Of a stretch of 64,000 nt of DNA, positions 1 to 41,400 are shown piece by piece (the stretch's first letter is position 1; the number at the start of each line of letters is the position of its first letter). The notes beneath the pieces are model-generated. The model was not told where the DNA came from, searched no databases, and saw nothing but the letters and a program-made list of their open reading frames with translations. Origin of the DNA: Pelecanus crispus (Eukaryota; Chordata; Aves; Pelecaniformes; Pelecanidae); the NCBI RefSeq assembly GCF_030463565.1, contig NC_134655.1, forward strand, positions 8,692,372-8,756,371, given 5' to 3'. Both the position numbers and the translations under genes were made by a program.

Positions 1-3000
1 GACTCCTTCATAGTCTGGTGGCGTCTGTCATTGACCCTGTCAAGGAGAAATGCTACAGGAAAGCAGAGTAAAGTTGTTCCTGGATGGGATACAGCTCTTG
101 GGTGTTTTGTATGAGTTGCATCTCTCTGGATTTTCTAGGCTCTAATTGTGTCATCATAAACCAAGCTATATTAAACATGAGGCATAATTGTCTTGTTGAA
201 ACATTTATTCATTCTACTGGACAAAAACACAAAGTCCAGGCTTCTGGCTGATGAATTTCAGATGTAGAAATAGCCCTCCCAGCTGGAGGTGGGGCATTCT
301 TCATTAGCATCTGAAGCACTTGCAGGGCACAAGGAAGGTGTAAAAAGAAAGCATCACAAAATCCCAGATTCTCTTCTAGGGATATCATAATATTATAGAT
401 AGATAGATAACGTTAGGCTTCAGCTTAGAACCAAGGGTGATATTTTGCGACCTTGGAAGTCTTGTCGTCATCAGGCTAGATGGGCCATTCTCTGGCCTGG
501 TATCTGTGGAAGCCGAGGAAGCTGAGTTGGTATGAAGGTTGTCTTCCTGTTTGATAAAATTCATTTAAGAACTGTGAATAAAGTGAAACTAGAATTAGAT
601 GTTAATTTAAAAACACTCATAGGCTTACAGCTGCACAGACAGCTGGGGCCTCCTAGTGCCCTTTGGTTTTTGTTGAAGGTGAGGCTTCTATCACTAGTCT
701 TCTGTCCTTGATGACTTTTGACAGCATGGAGAAACACTTGAATGGGATAGTTCCTGTAGTATGCTTTTCTAATGTGGCATTGCACATTTTATTTCTGTAG
801 CTTTTCTCATAATGTTAGATTCATACAGATTTCATCTGTGCAAATTATGTTTTTCACTGGACAGAAACAAGAAGAGTGAGATGCTGTTGAATTAAAATTG
901 TGATTAACAAGAAAATTGGAAATAATGCAGTTACATTTGTGTTTGCAGGTTTGAAAATATTCAAACCTCCTAGGTATAAGCTAGCATAATTTGCTATGCC
1001 TGATTTTAATTTTATATTGCTATGTGTCACTCAAGAAAATTAGTGCTTGCTTTAGAAAAAAACGATGAACACCTATTATCTTATGAGGTCATTGCAAATG
1101 TGCCAAGTAAAATCTTGTTCTCCTGAAGAGCATTTTTCAGCTGGTGAGACAAGACTAGAGGCGACTGGCAGCGTTAACAGACTGGGGACTTATGAGTGAG
1201 AGAGGCAGGCAGCAGTGCAAGACTAAGTCTTGAGGGAAGAGAGGGGCAATGCCTCAAGACAGGAATGGGAAGAGAGATGAACGGTGCTGCAGGGTTTGAA
1301 CAGCAGTAATGGGGACTAGCTGAGGAGGCAGTACCAAGAATACAGGAGTGCACTTGGTAAAACAGACTTTAAGGAGGGGAGATGTGAGTTTTGAGGAAGC
1401 AGCTGATACAATAGCTGGAGAAAGTACAGACCAAGGTGAAAAAAGATAGATGAGAGCAGAGATGCTTACCTGAAGGAAGGCTGGAAATTCTGGTGCTGTC
1501 CTGGGTTTAGAAAGAAGGCTACAGTTGGATTTGTTTGTGTGACCCTTCTGGACTGACTGTTACGGCAGGACCAATTTGTAATCTGTAGATGGTAACAGTT
1601 AGCTCTTACGGCGTGTGTCCACACACAGCATAGTTCTGAGTTGGCTTGTGTGGATAAAAATGGACAGAAATATCTTGTGCTGGTTTTGCTTAGCCTTGGC
1701 TCTCTTCCTGCAGGTGTGTGCCTGCTTAGCTTTACATTTTATTCTCTTTTCTTTCTTAGACCTCACCTAAGGATACAGATGCTGTAACCTGTTCGACTGG
1801 TTCTGCATCTGAGAATTCAGCATGCAATAGACTGTCCCAAAGCATGTTGCTGTATGTTGGGCAGTGCAACCATGTGACCGCTGGTCGTTCTGTCTTCTGC
1901 AGAGCTGATATGGGAGAGCTACTCCAGTTTTTTGGAGCATATTGATAAGAATGTAGCTGGCAAAATGACCCGCCCATGTGCTGAAGCACAATTACAATGA
2001 GACAAAACCTGTGTTGTGAATGCATGTGCCGTAACCAAGGTCTAGTGAGATTAAGCATGTTGCTGACAAGGATGTTGCTTTGGTTATAGTTTAGACAGGA
2101 CCTTAATTAGGAGATGGGTATTCTGGGAGTAGTTATATGAATATTTGGTGTCATGAAATACCAATCTTTAACTGAAATGTCAGAAAACAAATTATTTGTT
2201 TTCTGCTTCAATTGTTTCAATTTGCCTCTTTCCACTTTAGAAATTTAAGTAAAGTGCAACTGTGAGAGGAGAAAAACTTATCAATGAAATACACGGTTGG
2301 AACTAGTCTTCCCTGCTTGTTTTATGAGCCGTGCTTGGGAAGGTGGGGAAAAAGCCTGACTCTTCAAGTCCTGGATTTCCTGTGGCAGTTACTGCCACCT
2401 GAGTCTGTAGGCAGCCAGCTGGTTTTCCTGTTTTTTAAAAGATGTAGCTTGTTGTCTGCATCATTGCTAGCTAGCTCGCAGGCATGGGAGTTTGGAGGAA
2501 TGGGAGACAGAGCTAGGCTTGTATGTGTGCTCTGGGGAAATTTTCCTTATCTGGTATCTGTCAAAAGGAATAATGTTAAAGTATTATCAAGTAGTGGATG
2601 TCAATGGCAAGGACCTTATCTCTAACAAATTCCTGGTGGATCAATTAAAAAAGTACTTGGTGATCGTTGTACAAACTTAAAGAAATATATTTTGGTAGGA
2701 ACTGCAGGACAGGAGAGGAAACTTGTGCTGTAGCTAGACTCAGCATGCAGCAAAGACGACGCTTGCTTTTCAAAACTTAAAGGCCTGCACTGTGACATCG
2801 CTAAATATACAGTAGTAGAATAAATGGCAGAAATCATTTATACCTGTTGGTGTTTTAGCACACCGAGCCTTTGGTGTGGCTTGCTTGCTGCAGGTCCTCA
2901 ACTGTGATAGGAATCAAACGGAAAACTTGCTAGATTAATAAAGATCCGAAATGATCTGTGCTGCATATTTTTTTCAGCAGCTGTAGCAAAGATTATTTTG

Positions 3001-4440
3001 CTGTGCATATAATTGCGAGACCAATAACACCACTCTGTTAAGAAGCATATTTACATTTGGGGATGACAGGTGGGAAAATGACCAGCGCACGCTTCGTGCT
3101 ATACAGCTTTTTAGCTGTACAGAAGCAAGGATAAGGAGAAGCTGTGATATTTGTGATACTTTTCTTGGTACCTACCAAGGAGACTAATACTTACCTTTTT
3201 CCAGAGTTGTGCTTCTAATTTTCCCTTCTTTCAAGGATATCTTTATTGCCACAGATAGGCAAGATAGATTGCGACACAAGGGCTTGGATGCACGCCTTAG
3301 TTTAATGAGTTACCGCTGTCTTACCTCAGTCATAACCACTGACCATAATGTACTTGAGCTCTTGTAAATGGAGATGAGATCTTTTTTCACTGAAGGCTTA
3401 AACTAACTGGTTTTACATCTCAGTTGACTAAAAACATTTGCGTCTCAGCCCATACTCATTAAGTTGAGGTTTCCTAGTCATGAGATCAAGTTCACTTAGG
3501 AAATTAAATTAAGCAAAAAAAAGAGTTCTATGCTTAATTTGAGGAAATAGAAAAAAGGGTCTTATTCACAAGTTGGCATTCATGTGTTTTAAATCAAATA
3601 CACAGAGATGATGGGTTTTCGTGGTTTATATATTTGTATTTTAGCTTATCTAGTGAAAACTGGGGCTTCAGTCCTTTTTTTTTAAAACTGAACCAAAATG
3701 CTGTGTAAAACTATTTGCTGTTATGGAATGAAGCTTTATCCTGTCTCTGTAAATAAATATTTACTGTAGTAGGGATTTGCAGTTTGGGTCTCCTGCATTG
3801 TAATTTGGCAACAGTTCCCTCTGGATGTGTGTTTCTCCCCTGAGATTATATCCTGCGCCAGAGAAGCCTTTTTGGAAGTTACATAGCGTCTGCTATGTTA
3901 CTCTGGTAGTTTTGGTTTCAGTGGGCCTGCATCTTCTGATTTTTTTAAAAAAGTTTTGCTGAAAAATACAGTCCATTTAAATTGTAGCTTGGATACTTGA
4001 ATTTGTCTGTGCTTATGCAATGGATTTCAGTTTTGTAGTAAATCTGTATATTTCACATACTATTCCTATTGATTTTATTCCTTGCAGTTGTATCTAGGTA
4101 TTACATTGCCCTCAGATTTATTTTTCTTTTTAATTCACAATTTATTAGCAGGTTGACTTTATGGTACAAAAACAACTAAAAAAAATTCATTTAAAGTTCG
4201 TTATTTTTCTTCTTCACATTTCTGCTTCTTCAAACCTAGACATTTAAGTTGTCAGGACATAGCTATTTAAAACCTCTCTTAAGGTTGCTCTAGGCTTTCT
4301 TGCTGTGAGGCATCCTCTGTAGGATTCTACGGAGTCTCTTCGTGTACCTAAGAATCGTACACTGAAAGCTTAGGAGAATGCCTGTACGTGGTTTTAACTC
4401 TTGAAGTATGACAGATATCTGATCAAAGTGAAGGATGTTT

Positions 4441-4445
4441 GCTAT
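4441..4445. repeat. Left target-site duplication GCTAT of solo LTR
   Basis: GCTAT directly precedes the TG terminus of the solo LTR and matches the five bases after its CA terminus. Confidence 0.85.
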
Positions 4446-5578
4446 TGTATTGGGTTTGTGTGGCAAGGTTTTTGTAGCGGGGGGGCTACCGGGGTGGCTT
4501 CTGTGAGAAGATGCCAGAAGCTTCCCCCATGTCCAATAGAGCCAGTGCCAGCTGGCTCCAAGATGGACCTGCCGCTGGCCAAGCCCAAGCCCATCAGCGA
4601 TGGTGGTAGCCCCTCTGTGATAACATATTTAAGAAGGGGCAAAAAACTGCTGCACCACAGCAGCCAGAGAGAGGAGAGAGTGTATGTGAGAGGAACAGCC
4701 CTGCAGCCCATGAGGTCAGTGCAGAAGGAGGCAGGAGGTGCTGCAGGCACCGGAGCAGAGATTCCCCTGCACCCCTGGTGCAGCCCATGGCGAGGCAGCT
4801 GTGCCCCTGCACCCACGGAGGCCCACGGGGAGCAGAGATTCCCCTGCACCCGGGGAGGAGCCCACGCTGGAGCAGGGGGATGTGCCCCAAGGAGGCTGTG
4901 ACCCCGTGGGAAGCCTGTGCTGGAGCAGGGTCCTGGCAGGAGCTGTGGCCCCGTGGAGAGAGGAGCCCAGGCTGGAGCAGGTTTGCTGGCAGGGCTGGGG
5001 ACCCCGCGGGGGACCCACGCTGGAGCAGGCTGCTCCTGAGGGGCTGCACCCCGTGGGAGGGACCCACGCTGGAGCAGCTCGTGAAGAACTGCAGCCCGTG
5101 GGAAGGACCCACGTTGGAGAAGTTTGTGGACGGTCTCCTGTGGGAGGAATCCCACGCTGGAGCAGGGGAAGGGGCTGGAGCAGGGGAAGGGTGTGAGGAG
5201 GAAGGAACGGCAGAGACATGTGATGAACTGACCACAACCCCCATTCCCTGTCCCCCTGCGCCTCTTGGGGGGGAGGAGGTAGAGAAAATTGTGAGTGAAG
5301 TTGAGCCTGGGAAGAAGGGAGGGGTGGGGGGCAAGGTGTTGTAAGATTGTTTTTTATTTCTTATTACCCTACTCTGATTTGGTTGGTAATATATTAAAAT
5401 TAATTTCCCCAAGTTGAGTCTGTTTTGCCCATGATGGTAACTGCTGAGTGATCTCTCCCTGTCCTTATCTCAACCCATGAGCCTTTTGTTATATTTTCTC
5501 TCCGCTGTCCAGCTGAGGAGGGGAGTGATAGAGCAGCTTGGTGGGCACCTGGTGTCCAGCCAAGGTCAACCCACCACA
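4446..5578 (+). mobile_element. Solo LTR of an avian endogenous retrovirus
   Basis: The block starts TGTATTGGG and ends CCACCACA, the TG...CA termini of an LTR. It is flanked on both sides by the same 5 bp, GCTAT (4441-4445 and 5579-5583). A TATA-like box (ATATTTAAG, 4625-4633) and an ATTAAA signal (5393-5398) give + orientation. The 5-bp duplication fits ERV-L/class III elements. No internal retroviral sequence adjoins it, so it is a recombination product (solo LTR). Length is about 1.13 kb. The centre (about 4750-5180) is a degenerate GC-rich minisatellite, which produces long overlapping open frames on both strands that are not genes. Confidence 0.88.
4750..5180 (+). repeat. Degenerate GC-rich minisatellite inside the solo LTR
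   Basis: Units built from CCCGTGGGA, GGACCCACGCTGGAGCAG and similar words recur about every 50-65 bases (for example around 5010, 5066, 5107 and 5150). Spacing varies and the units are imperfect. The repeat belongs to the LTR and probably expanded in the parent element. Confidence 0.75.
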
Positions 5579-5583
5579 GCTAT
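5579..5583. repeat. Right target-site duplication GCTAT of solo LTR
   Basis: GCTAT directly follows the CA terminus of the solo LTR and matches positions 4441-4445. Confidence 0.85.
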
Positions 5584-8500
5584 CTATCACAAACTTACTT
5601 GTTTTACAGTATTTTTTCCCCTTTGGTTCTGCTCCGATTAGCCTTTGAATTCTTCAGATTGTAGAAGTGAGCAGTCATTGCCAAAATGAAGCTGACTGTG
5701 GCTGCAGAATATCACTTTCTGCAGTTGTTGCCACTCAGGGAAAGCTTTTACAGTGCTTTCAAACAGCTGCTTTTTATGATGATGTAAATAAACTAAGAGT
5801 GAGAACTCAATTGTACATCAAAGTGTCTACTTTTTAAAATCCTTAGCGTAATGGGGCTGACCAGTATTGTGCTAATAGAACATTACTGTTTGTAAGGAAC
5901 TCTTACAGTCTTATAAATATTTTATGTCCCTTAACACTTCTAATGTAGCAAATCAGAAGGCTGTCTGATCCAGTTTTAATATAATTAATTATTGACCACA
6001 AAGGTACTCTTATGCATTAGAGGAGAGAACAGGCTTGTGCTAACTTTGCTTCAGAACAATAGTGCCCTTTTAAAAAAAGACAATGGTACATTTTCTTTGC
6101 TTCCAATTCTTCATTGGTAAAATGGAACTTAAATTATTCTCTTTGCGTTACACTAGTCCCACAAAGGATAGGAAGTAGGAAGTAGTCAGATTGCTGGGTA
6201 TGATACACATATTTAAAATAAAGAAGATTGTCAGCATTAAAAAATGTAACTGACAGCTATTCCAGGGGGGAAAAAAAAAAATCTTTGAGATTGTGGGTTG
6301 AAAAGGACCAAAAAAAAAAAGCAAATATCAGTACTCTCTTGATGTACTTGGTGAAATAAATATAGCAGAACAAAGTGGTGTTGCCCCAAAATGGCAAAAT
6401 GCTGGGCAGTTATTTTCATGCAACATATTGGCTTTATTGCCTTAAATTGGTACAACTGAGAGCAAAATTCATTGCTGATATGTTTTGGTGCATGTCTCTG
6501 CAGCTTTTGTTGATATTTTGTTAACCAAGTGTTTTAGAGACTTTTGGGAAGAATGCATCCTTATTTCAAAGCTATTCTTGATTCCTTGCCCTTTATTTTA
6601 TTTTCTAGGGTATTTTACCCTATTTTTAAGTATGTAGGGTATTTCCCAGTACTTTTACTCAAGTAGCTGTGAAACTAAAAATGTTTTCTAAAAGCAAAGC
6701 ACTTTCTCCGTGTAAATGTGCATCACCTGCCATATATACTGCTGAAGTCATTCCCTGAGTGAAGCAAGAGGATGATTTAGGTAGAATCCCTGGTAGAAGC
6801 TGTGGGGTCTAGCTTTGAGCAGAGATGAGAGTAGGTGACCTTCTGTAGGTCGCCCCTAAAATTAGTTGTTTGAGAGCAATATGTACCGCATTTCATTAGC
6901 GAGGGATTGGCAAGTATGGCCTGAGCTGCTGCTTCCCCTTGCCTCCCTTATGGACATAATGCTAGTGTCTGGGCTGCGCAGTTACTGATTCTTTTGTTAC
7001 CTACTCCTTTATTTTACAATTTTACAATTTATATCGGTGTCATTATACAGGTGAATTTTAAATCTCTGCAACCCTGGAAGTGAATCATTCTTCAGTAGGC
7101 TTGGGTGAATGGGGTTAGCAGAGTGCCAGCAAACCACTCAGCAGTGGTCTTACTTGCCTGGGTGAACGTGGTTCTTGATTTCCCGTTGGGAAACAGCAAT
7201 CAAAGGGAGTGCTTGCTGAGAAGCACCCAACAACTTGTAGTTATGGAAACCCTGACTGATAATACAGTATTCAAGAAACTTGTAGCTCACAGAGCACTTT
7301 CAGGACTAGGGTAAGAAGGTGAGACTCTGCTGATTCCTCGCAATTATGCCACTGGAATTAGTTTGTAATGTACTGGGTAGTTATCGGCTTAAGCTCAAAC
7401 CTGTAGTCTGTATCACATTCGTGGACAAAGCAGTATTGACTAGTGGGACTGTCGAAGTGAGTGATACTAACTTGATGCAGTTTATTGTGTCTAAAATCTA
7501 ACGACCTTCCAAGTAGTCAAAAACTGTTACGACATTTTGAGTGCTGCTTTCTAGTGCGCTGTTGTAATCATTCTCTCAAGCTGAGCAGTTGCATTAACCT
7601 TATAAAGGTGACTAATATCCTTGTACTGTATATAGGAACAGAAAATGATGTTAGGAGAACTGTGAATGAATTAATAAAACATTTGCTGAAGCAAAGCCAA
7701 CTTTGAGATCAGCCCAGTGTTATGACTCATTCAGTAAGCCAAAGCTCTTTAAACAGACATAAATGTTATCATCTATTCAATGTCTGACTTCAGTTAGAAA
7801 CTGCAAAAAAATTCTACTTTCCAAAAATTATTTACAAGCTATGAATTGCAGACAAGACAAGATAGTGTTTTTGATCGATGTAATGTAATGTACTGGTCTT
7901 TGAGGTTTTTTTTTCTGTTTTTCATTATTATTCACTTCCGTTTTTTTTTTTTAAGAGAAGCAGAAGCATTCTGAAACTTGAATAGCCAGTAAGGTAGTCA
8001 CACAGGCCCTATGCTGACAGTGTATTCTTAGGAGAACCATGTTCTGAGGGTGATTGTCTAGACTTCTCAATTTTGTCTGTCTTTGCTTTCTTGTATTCTC
8101 TCATAGTTGTTATTTGTCGGCATTTGAGAGCGGGTAAATGAAAAGAAAGCGGAACAAAAAGTGCCAGAAGCTAACCTAAAAATCCTGAAATAACTTCTGA
8201 GGGATGCATTTGAAATGATCTAAATCTAATGCTTCCCCGGAATATTAAAAACCTGAATCCAAAGATCATTTTCCATTAAACGTGGAAGGGTGTTTAGAGG
8301 TGCTATAAGGGATATATTAACTTTGCATACAAGCTGTCTACCCTAATAGCATTTTTGGGGGGAATGCTCTGCATCCATGATCTCAGCAGGTTTGTGGAAC
8401 AGACTTTACAGCATCTCTTTGGGGAATTGCATCTCTCATTTTTTTGGGTAGTCTCATCTCTTATTTTGCAGTTCTTCTGTAGGAGAATAAAAGCTCTGTG

Positions 8501-9584
8501 TGACTGCTTTGGTAGCTTTGCTTTAGTTGAACTTTCCATTTATGTGGCCATGCTAGAAGGATAGTAAGCATAGGAAATACAGAAAGGAAGTGTAAGGTAC
8601 CGTTGCTTGTATTTTTGTTTCTGTTGTTAACAAGAAGAAAAAGTTTTACTTGTGCATCAGGATCCAAAAGCTTGTATTTTTTCTGTATGGATTTTTTTTT
8701 TCTTTTAGAATTCCCCGATTCTTAGATTTGAAAGGAACTTCTAAGGTATGTGGGCTAATATTGTTATTACTGTGTAGAAAGAATTATTTTGGCAGCCAAG
8801 ATAAAATACATACTCATTTTCTTAACAAACTTTTTTCTCTCAGTTATGGAGAGATTAAGTATGTCTCATTAATTAAATTAGTATATTTTGATCTGAACTC
8901 TGTTTAATAGGAGCTAATCCAATATCTAGTGGCAGGGAGGTGACATGGCCATTGTATCTTGGGTGTGTAATCTTTATGGGAATTATGCACTTTATATAAT
9001 ATACTTATGCATGTGATGGTAGGATGAAATATTAGTGTTCCATACATTATGTAGGAGTCATCTGATAGACTGTTTATGAAGAATGGCAGGCATTTTCTCA
9101 CTATTGTGTGGTATGCGCAGCAAAACTTTGTACGTACAGAAGTATGATATGGTGTTCTCTTGTCAAAATGGTGGGTTTTTTAATAAAAATCAGACATAAT
9201 GGAATTACAGTCTTCTGAGAGCTGTTTCCTGTGACTGGGAAACAGAACAACAATAAATGACTAATTAAGAGGTAGTTCAGTTACTGCTTGTGCTCGTTGA
9301 AGTCTGGGAACTACCGTGTTATGTTTCAGGTTGTCCTCTGGTTTACCATGGCTATTGCTTCCAAGGGGATCATCTCAGAAAACTTGCTTACCCTCGTTTT
9401 GTGTTTATAAGGGCTCTTAACTGGATCAAAATATCACCACCTCCCAAAAAGGTTCCTGTGGGAGCACTTTTTGCTTTACTCATTTGTGCTTCTTATTTTC
9501 TCAGAGTTCATTAGTCCTTTCTTGGGTAGCATTCCTGTTCACTAAGAAAGGAATCAGAAGTGAGGGTACATTTCAAAACCTTAG

Positions 9585-36820
<27,236 letters not shown>

Positions 36821-38461
36821 TTTTCTTTGCCTTTGACTCTGAATTAACCACATAAAGCGCTTACAAATGAAGGTTGTTATTATGGAAATTGAGTCTGCTG
36901 TTTACATAGGGAATGGACTTTGAAGAGTTAGCTTTAAATATCAGATTACTGGTATGTAATGGAAATAAAAATAGTTTGAAGCACAATCACTTTCTTGCAT
37001 TGTTCATAAGTTTCACTCCAGAAAAAGGACTGAACAATAAACTGTCTTTACCATGTTATTAAAATATGCAACATTGCTTGGAAATACTGGATGTGACCTA
37101 TTGCAAACCTATCTGAATGACAGTTGTTACAGTATGTGCTCTCCAGGTTTGTTTCTATTACTGTGATAAAAGGAATGACTTCTGGCCATTTTCACTTAAA
37201 AGGAGTATTGACAGCTTAGAGGTTGTCTTCCAGGTTAGTCTAATTAGTTATTTCCAAACTTGCATGTGGACTGGGATCAAAGCAGGGTGAAGACTAAGAA
37301 TAGAGGCTATGGTAGGCACAAGAGCATCAGGTTAGAGAAGTTGTCCTGCTTTCAGTTCTTCTACTTTGGTGTTACTGATGGTCCTGGCCTCTTGCAGATT
37401 CCAGCCCCTCATCAGCAGTTTGCAGGCTGTATTCTCCCAGCCCACGTCTCAATTTTTGCAACAAACAACCTATTTCCTGCTTTTCTAGCTCAGCCTATAT
37501 ATGAGTTCTCTTTCCCATTTTCATACCAATCTTCCTACAACGCAGGTGAAAAGGATGGAAGCTTGTTTGGTCACGCAGGCTGCAAACAGATGCAAAAGCT
37601 AGTGTAGATTGGTGAAATCAAGGGAAAGCAGTGGCTAAATCTGTCTGACCACATGGTTTGTTGTCATCTGTCTTGCAAGAGGAGCCACTGTTGGCTTCTT
37701 AGGAGCATGTTGATGCAATGTCTAGTTTTGCTTGTGTTTGGAAAAGCCCAAGCACAGACCATCTTTAGCTGCTTCATAGTTAGCTGAATGCTGACTGTTG
37801 AACTGCTAGGGACAGAATGCAGTTGTTCCTTTGTCTACTCTGAGTCCACACCTCAACCTAGTAATTATTTGTTCGTTTCTGTAGCGCTCTGAATTATTGC
37901 TGCTGTAATATTTCCTATCTGCCAGGATTCATGGCAACAAGAAAATCCTCTAGAATCTGACTTGAAGTTTTTAGTCTGTAAAAAATGATATAGTAAAGAT
38001 CCTGTGGAGGCAAGCTCTGCCAGCATTAATGTTGACCTTGAACTTTTGGTAGCTGGTTCTAGAATGGGTTTAGAGAAAGAGGGAAAGAGCTTGTGTTTTA
38101 ACAACAACGAAAAAATAAACTGGGACTCTCTGCTAAGCTAGTTAAAAATGGCTGTTTCTAAAGCCTGTATGACAATCTTTCTCTGCAGAGCAGCTTTTTT
38201 TTTATACTGTGCATGTTTTTTGTAAAGAAGCAGAATGGGGATGGTATCATTCACTGACGCTTTTCTTGCAGTACTAATATGAATGAAGAATAAATTGAAA
38301 TTCTGACTTGTGTTACAAGCACTTGGTGAAATACCATCATTGCAATTGGTGTTAAAGTTCCCATGCTGCTTCTAAAGAATACAGTTTTGATTAGGAGCAA
38401 TGAATTTATGAATTATTTCTTCTACTCTCCCCCATACTCTCAGGTATTAATGTAAAATAAA
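36821..38461 (+). other. TBC1D8B: TBC1D8B 3' UTR candidate with several poly(A) signals
   Basis: AT-rich non-coding sequence follows the stop. AATAAA occurs at 36964-36969, 37036-37041, 38114-38119, 38289-38294 and 38456-38461. The first two would give a short UTR of about 150-250 bases, the last about 1.6 kb. Sequence alone cannot tell which is used. Confidence 0.5.
37036..37041 (+). terminator. TBC1D8B: Candidate poly(A) signal AATAAA for TBC1D8B
   Basis: A canonical hexamer about 220 bases after the stop, followed within 20-60 bases by T/G-rich sequence. Another AATAAA lies 72 bases upstream. Confidence 0.4.
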
Positions 38462-41400
38462 GTTTTACTGAATGAACAGTAACTCCGAAAACTATATCAT
38501 ATATGTGAGAAATGAGGAAGCTTTTTTCAGAAGCCTTCACAAAGTAATTACGCTTGATACAATGTAATACTGATTTGTATTTTTATGCATAAAATATAAA
38601 AACTAATTTATCCATTCATGTGGATATGTTTCTGAGGCAAAGTAGGGCAACACTGTGTTACTTTTAAAATGTATTTACTCACTGCTTTCCTAATGTTGTT
38701 TTAGAAATGCGAAGCAGATGATACTGTTCTAGTCCAGGACGTACTCAGATAAGGTTTGCTCAGTGAGTAATTCTTCTGCAAATAGCCGTGCCGAAATTAA
38801 TGGAGCCCCGTGAAAATAGATGCAGCTGCCCATCTGAAAAGCTTTTCTGGGTTTATGATGGATATTGTTAATTTCAAGAAGCAGTCAAAGCTATGAACTA
38901 TTTGCTAAGCAAGGTAGCACAGAGATATGAAAGTCTTAAAAGTCAGTGACATTTTGTGGTTGAGAGCCAAGATGTCAAGATCCAAGTACAGAAAACCGTA
39001 CTGAAGGAACCTGCAAAATACAGTAGCCTTGTGATGTTACTTGGTTTGGTTATATAAAACCGAGCACCTTTTTAAAAATACCATTTTCTATTAGTGTCAA
39101 TCCAAGAGACTGTAGAGCCATTACCAATGATGTAGTAGCTCCATCAGCTATCGTATCTATGTATAAAGAGAGATTACCAGCATATATATATATAAAAAAA
39201 GATTTAAGGTGAGAAATTAGGGTGTGTAGGGGAACACTAACTTTTATTAACTGCATGGATTTTCTGTTCAATTTGTTTATATTTTTTCCCAAAAAGGCTA
39301 ATGTCTTTAAATCGTTCCTGTAATACAGGAAGGTTGATGCAGCAAGGCTAGTCAGAGCGGCCAGGCATCCAGCCTCAGTAGGACGGAGTGGAGCAAGGTC
39401 ACTTCCAGCAGGCTGGCAGCACTCAGGCAACTGCCTCCCTGCCAGGTTCTTCCTTGTGGAGCCTGTGGATCACGGCTGATCCTTTGGGGAGATCGGGACG
39501 TAGCAAATGCCAGCTGTTTCCAAGGAGTGTGACCCAGAGGCGTGTTTGCTGGGCTGCTTCCGCAGTGTGCCATAACACTGAGGGACACTTGTGCTTTGCT
39601 TGTGATGGAGTAACTCTGGAGTTAGTGTCTAGCTCCTTTCCTGCCCTTTCCTGTTGTGGAGATAGGCTGGTAACAAATATAGGCAGGCTTAGTTGGGACT
39701 GGGGAGGCTAGAGCGATAGAAGCTTGTTGCCTCTCTTCAGTCCTGAAGGGTGATGCCTTGACTTTAAAGCCCTGCATGGCTGGGGACAGAGATCCCCATG
39801 CGACACAGCTTTTTGGCCATGTGAAATTCTTGGTGATGCAATGATGAACCCAGATTCACATCACATTGCATTAGGACACTGCGGGTGTGCACACTTCTGC
39901 TGCAGGAGGTCAGCTGCCACACGTAGCTGGGCACTAAGCAGAAGTGCTAGCAAGGAGTCTGGCGGTTGCGGAGAGCCTGACCCAGAATTACTCAGCTACT
40001 TCCCAATACGGGGACTTTCCATTCAAATTGTAACTTAGAAGTTTTTAGAAGTGTTTTTGAACTTTGAACAGTTCATTCACCAACAGGAAGCAGTGCGTTT
40101 GAGTGCTGATGTGTCATTTCACGTATCTATGTTGTTTTTTTTTTTCCTGTAAGAGTTTTCATGAAGTTATCTTTCTCTTTTTTTTTTTTTTTTTTTTTGT
40201 TTAGTCATAGGAAATAAATTAATTTAATTCAGTACAAAATAGACAGTTGTAGGTCGGATATAGATTGCTAAAACTAGTGATGCTGTTTATACAGTTTTAA
40301 AATTGCACTACCTGCTGCAGTGTCACCGGTGTGACTTGACAGCTATGCCGTGGTTACTTACCCTGAAACGTTCTCAGTGGCTGTTAGCGTACACCGCACA
40401 GTCCTTTCTGGTGGCTGGGCCATTATTATTGTTGCTATGCACATAAGATGCCTTTTGTCAAACGTAATCGTTAGCCCAGGGGGATGGCCAGCAGAGCTGC
40501 CGTGTTCCCTCGGTCTTGCAATACAGCGCGTGCAGCTCGGGGAGCCCGTCGCCGTCCCCTGCGCTCCAGGTGCGTGGTGGCGGCCCTGACCACCACGAGG
40601 AGCTGGCTGCTTGACCTCTTTGTGTGCCAGGTTCAGGGCTTGAACGCACAAGGGGAGGGAATAGCTCGACGTTATTACAAGTTACTATAGTAATAAAAAT
40701 ATGACCCCTTTCCACCATGGGGGAGAACTGCTTGTAATTCAACCGGTAGCAATTCCCGGGACATGGAAATGGCCGCTGCCATGCAATTCAGAAAAAGTAC
40801 TCTGTGTTTCTGTCCATTCCTAAAACAAGCCACTTGCTCATCGCTCTAATGGCTGGATAATACTGTATTTTTAGAAGAGTTTGCTACCCTAGTGACTAAG
40901 AAATAGCTGTGTGTTGATTTTATTAGAAGTTTCTCATCCAGTTGTACCATACAAGGTTCTTGATTGTGGTTGTTATCTGGACTAAAACAAAAAAATATTC
41001 CAATTTGGTTCCAGAAGAATAGCCTATTTTGTCTTTTTTCCTATAGCTTTGTCACTTTACCAAGAAGGCAACACATGTTTGTGTTGGCAGGTTGGCTTTT
41101 TATACAATGTATTGTATGCAGAAGTACTGTAAGATGAGTGGGATGTTAAATAAAATTTTGTTTCACTTAAAAAAAAAAAATCTGTGTTTGAGGCACTATT
41201 ATTTCTCATGATGGACTGTTTCAGAAGTTCCTTCAAGAGCATTGGTTGTGTTAAAGCCATGTTTAGTCAGTGCTTTCCAAAGCAAGGACCAAGCCAAAAA
41301 CCAGGCTAGGCCTCCCCAGAAGTGGAGGAAAAATGAAGAGGAGACCCAAATTTTGAAGCCTGGGACTAGTTTAGCCTTGCATACAGCCTGAGCTTACTTC

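Noticed and set aside
4442..5412. Long open frames on both strands (up to 272 codons) in the GC-rich block
   Set aside because: They lie wholly in the solo LTR and its minisatellite, overlap each other in several frames and have repeat-like composition.
39352..40742. Possible small genes in the CpG-rich patches
   Set aside because: Short overlapping frames on both strands with no recognisable domain; RIPPLY1-like WRPW-type motifs were not found.
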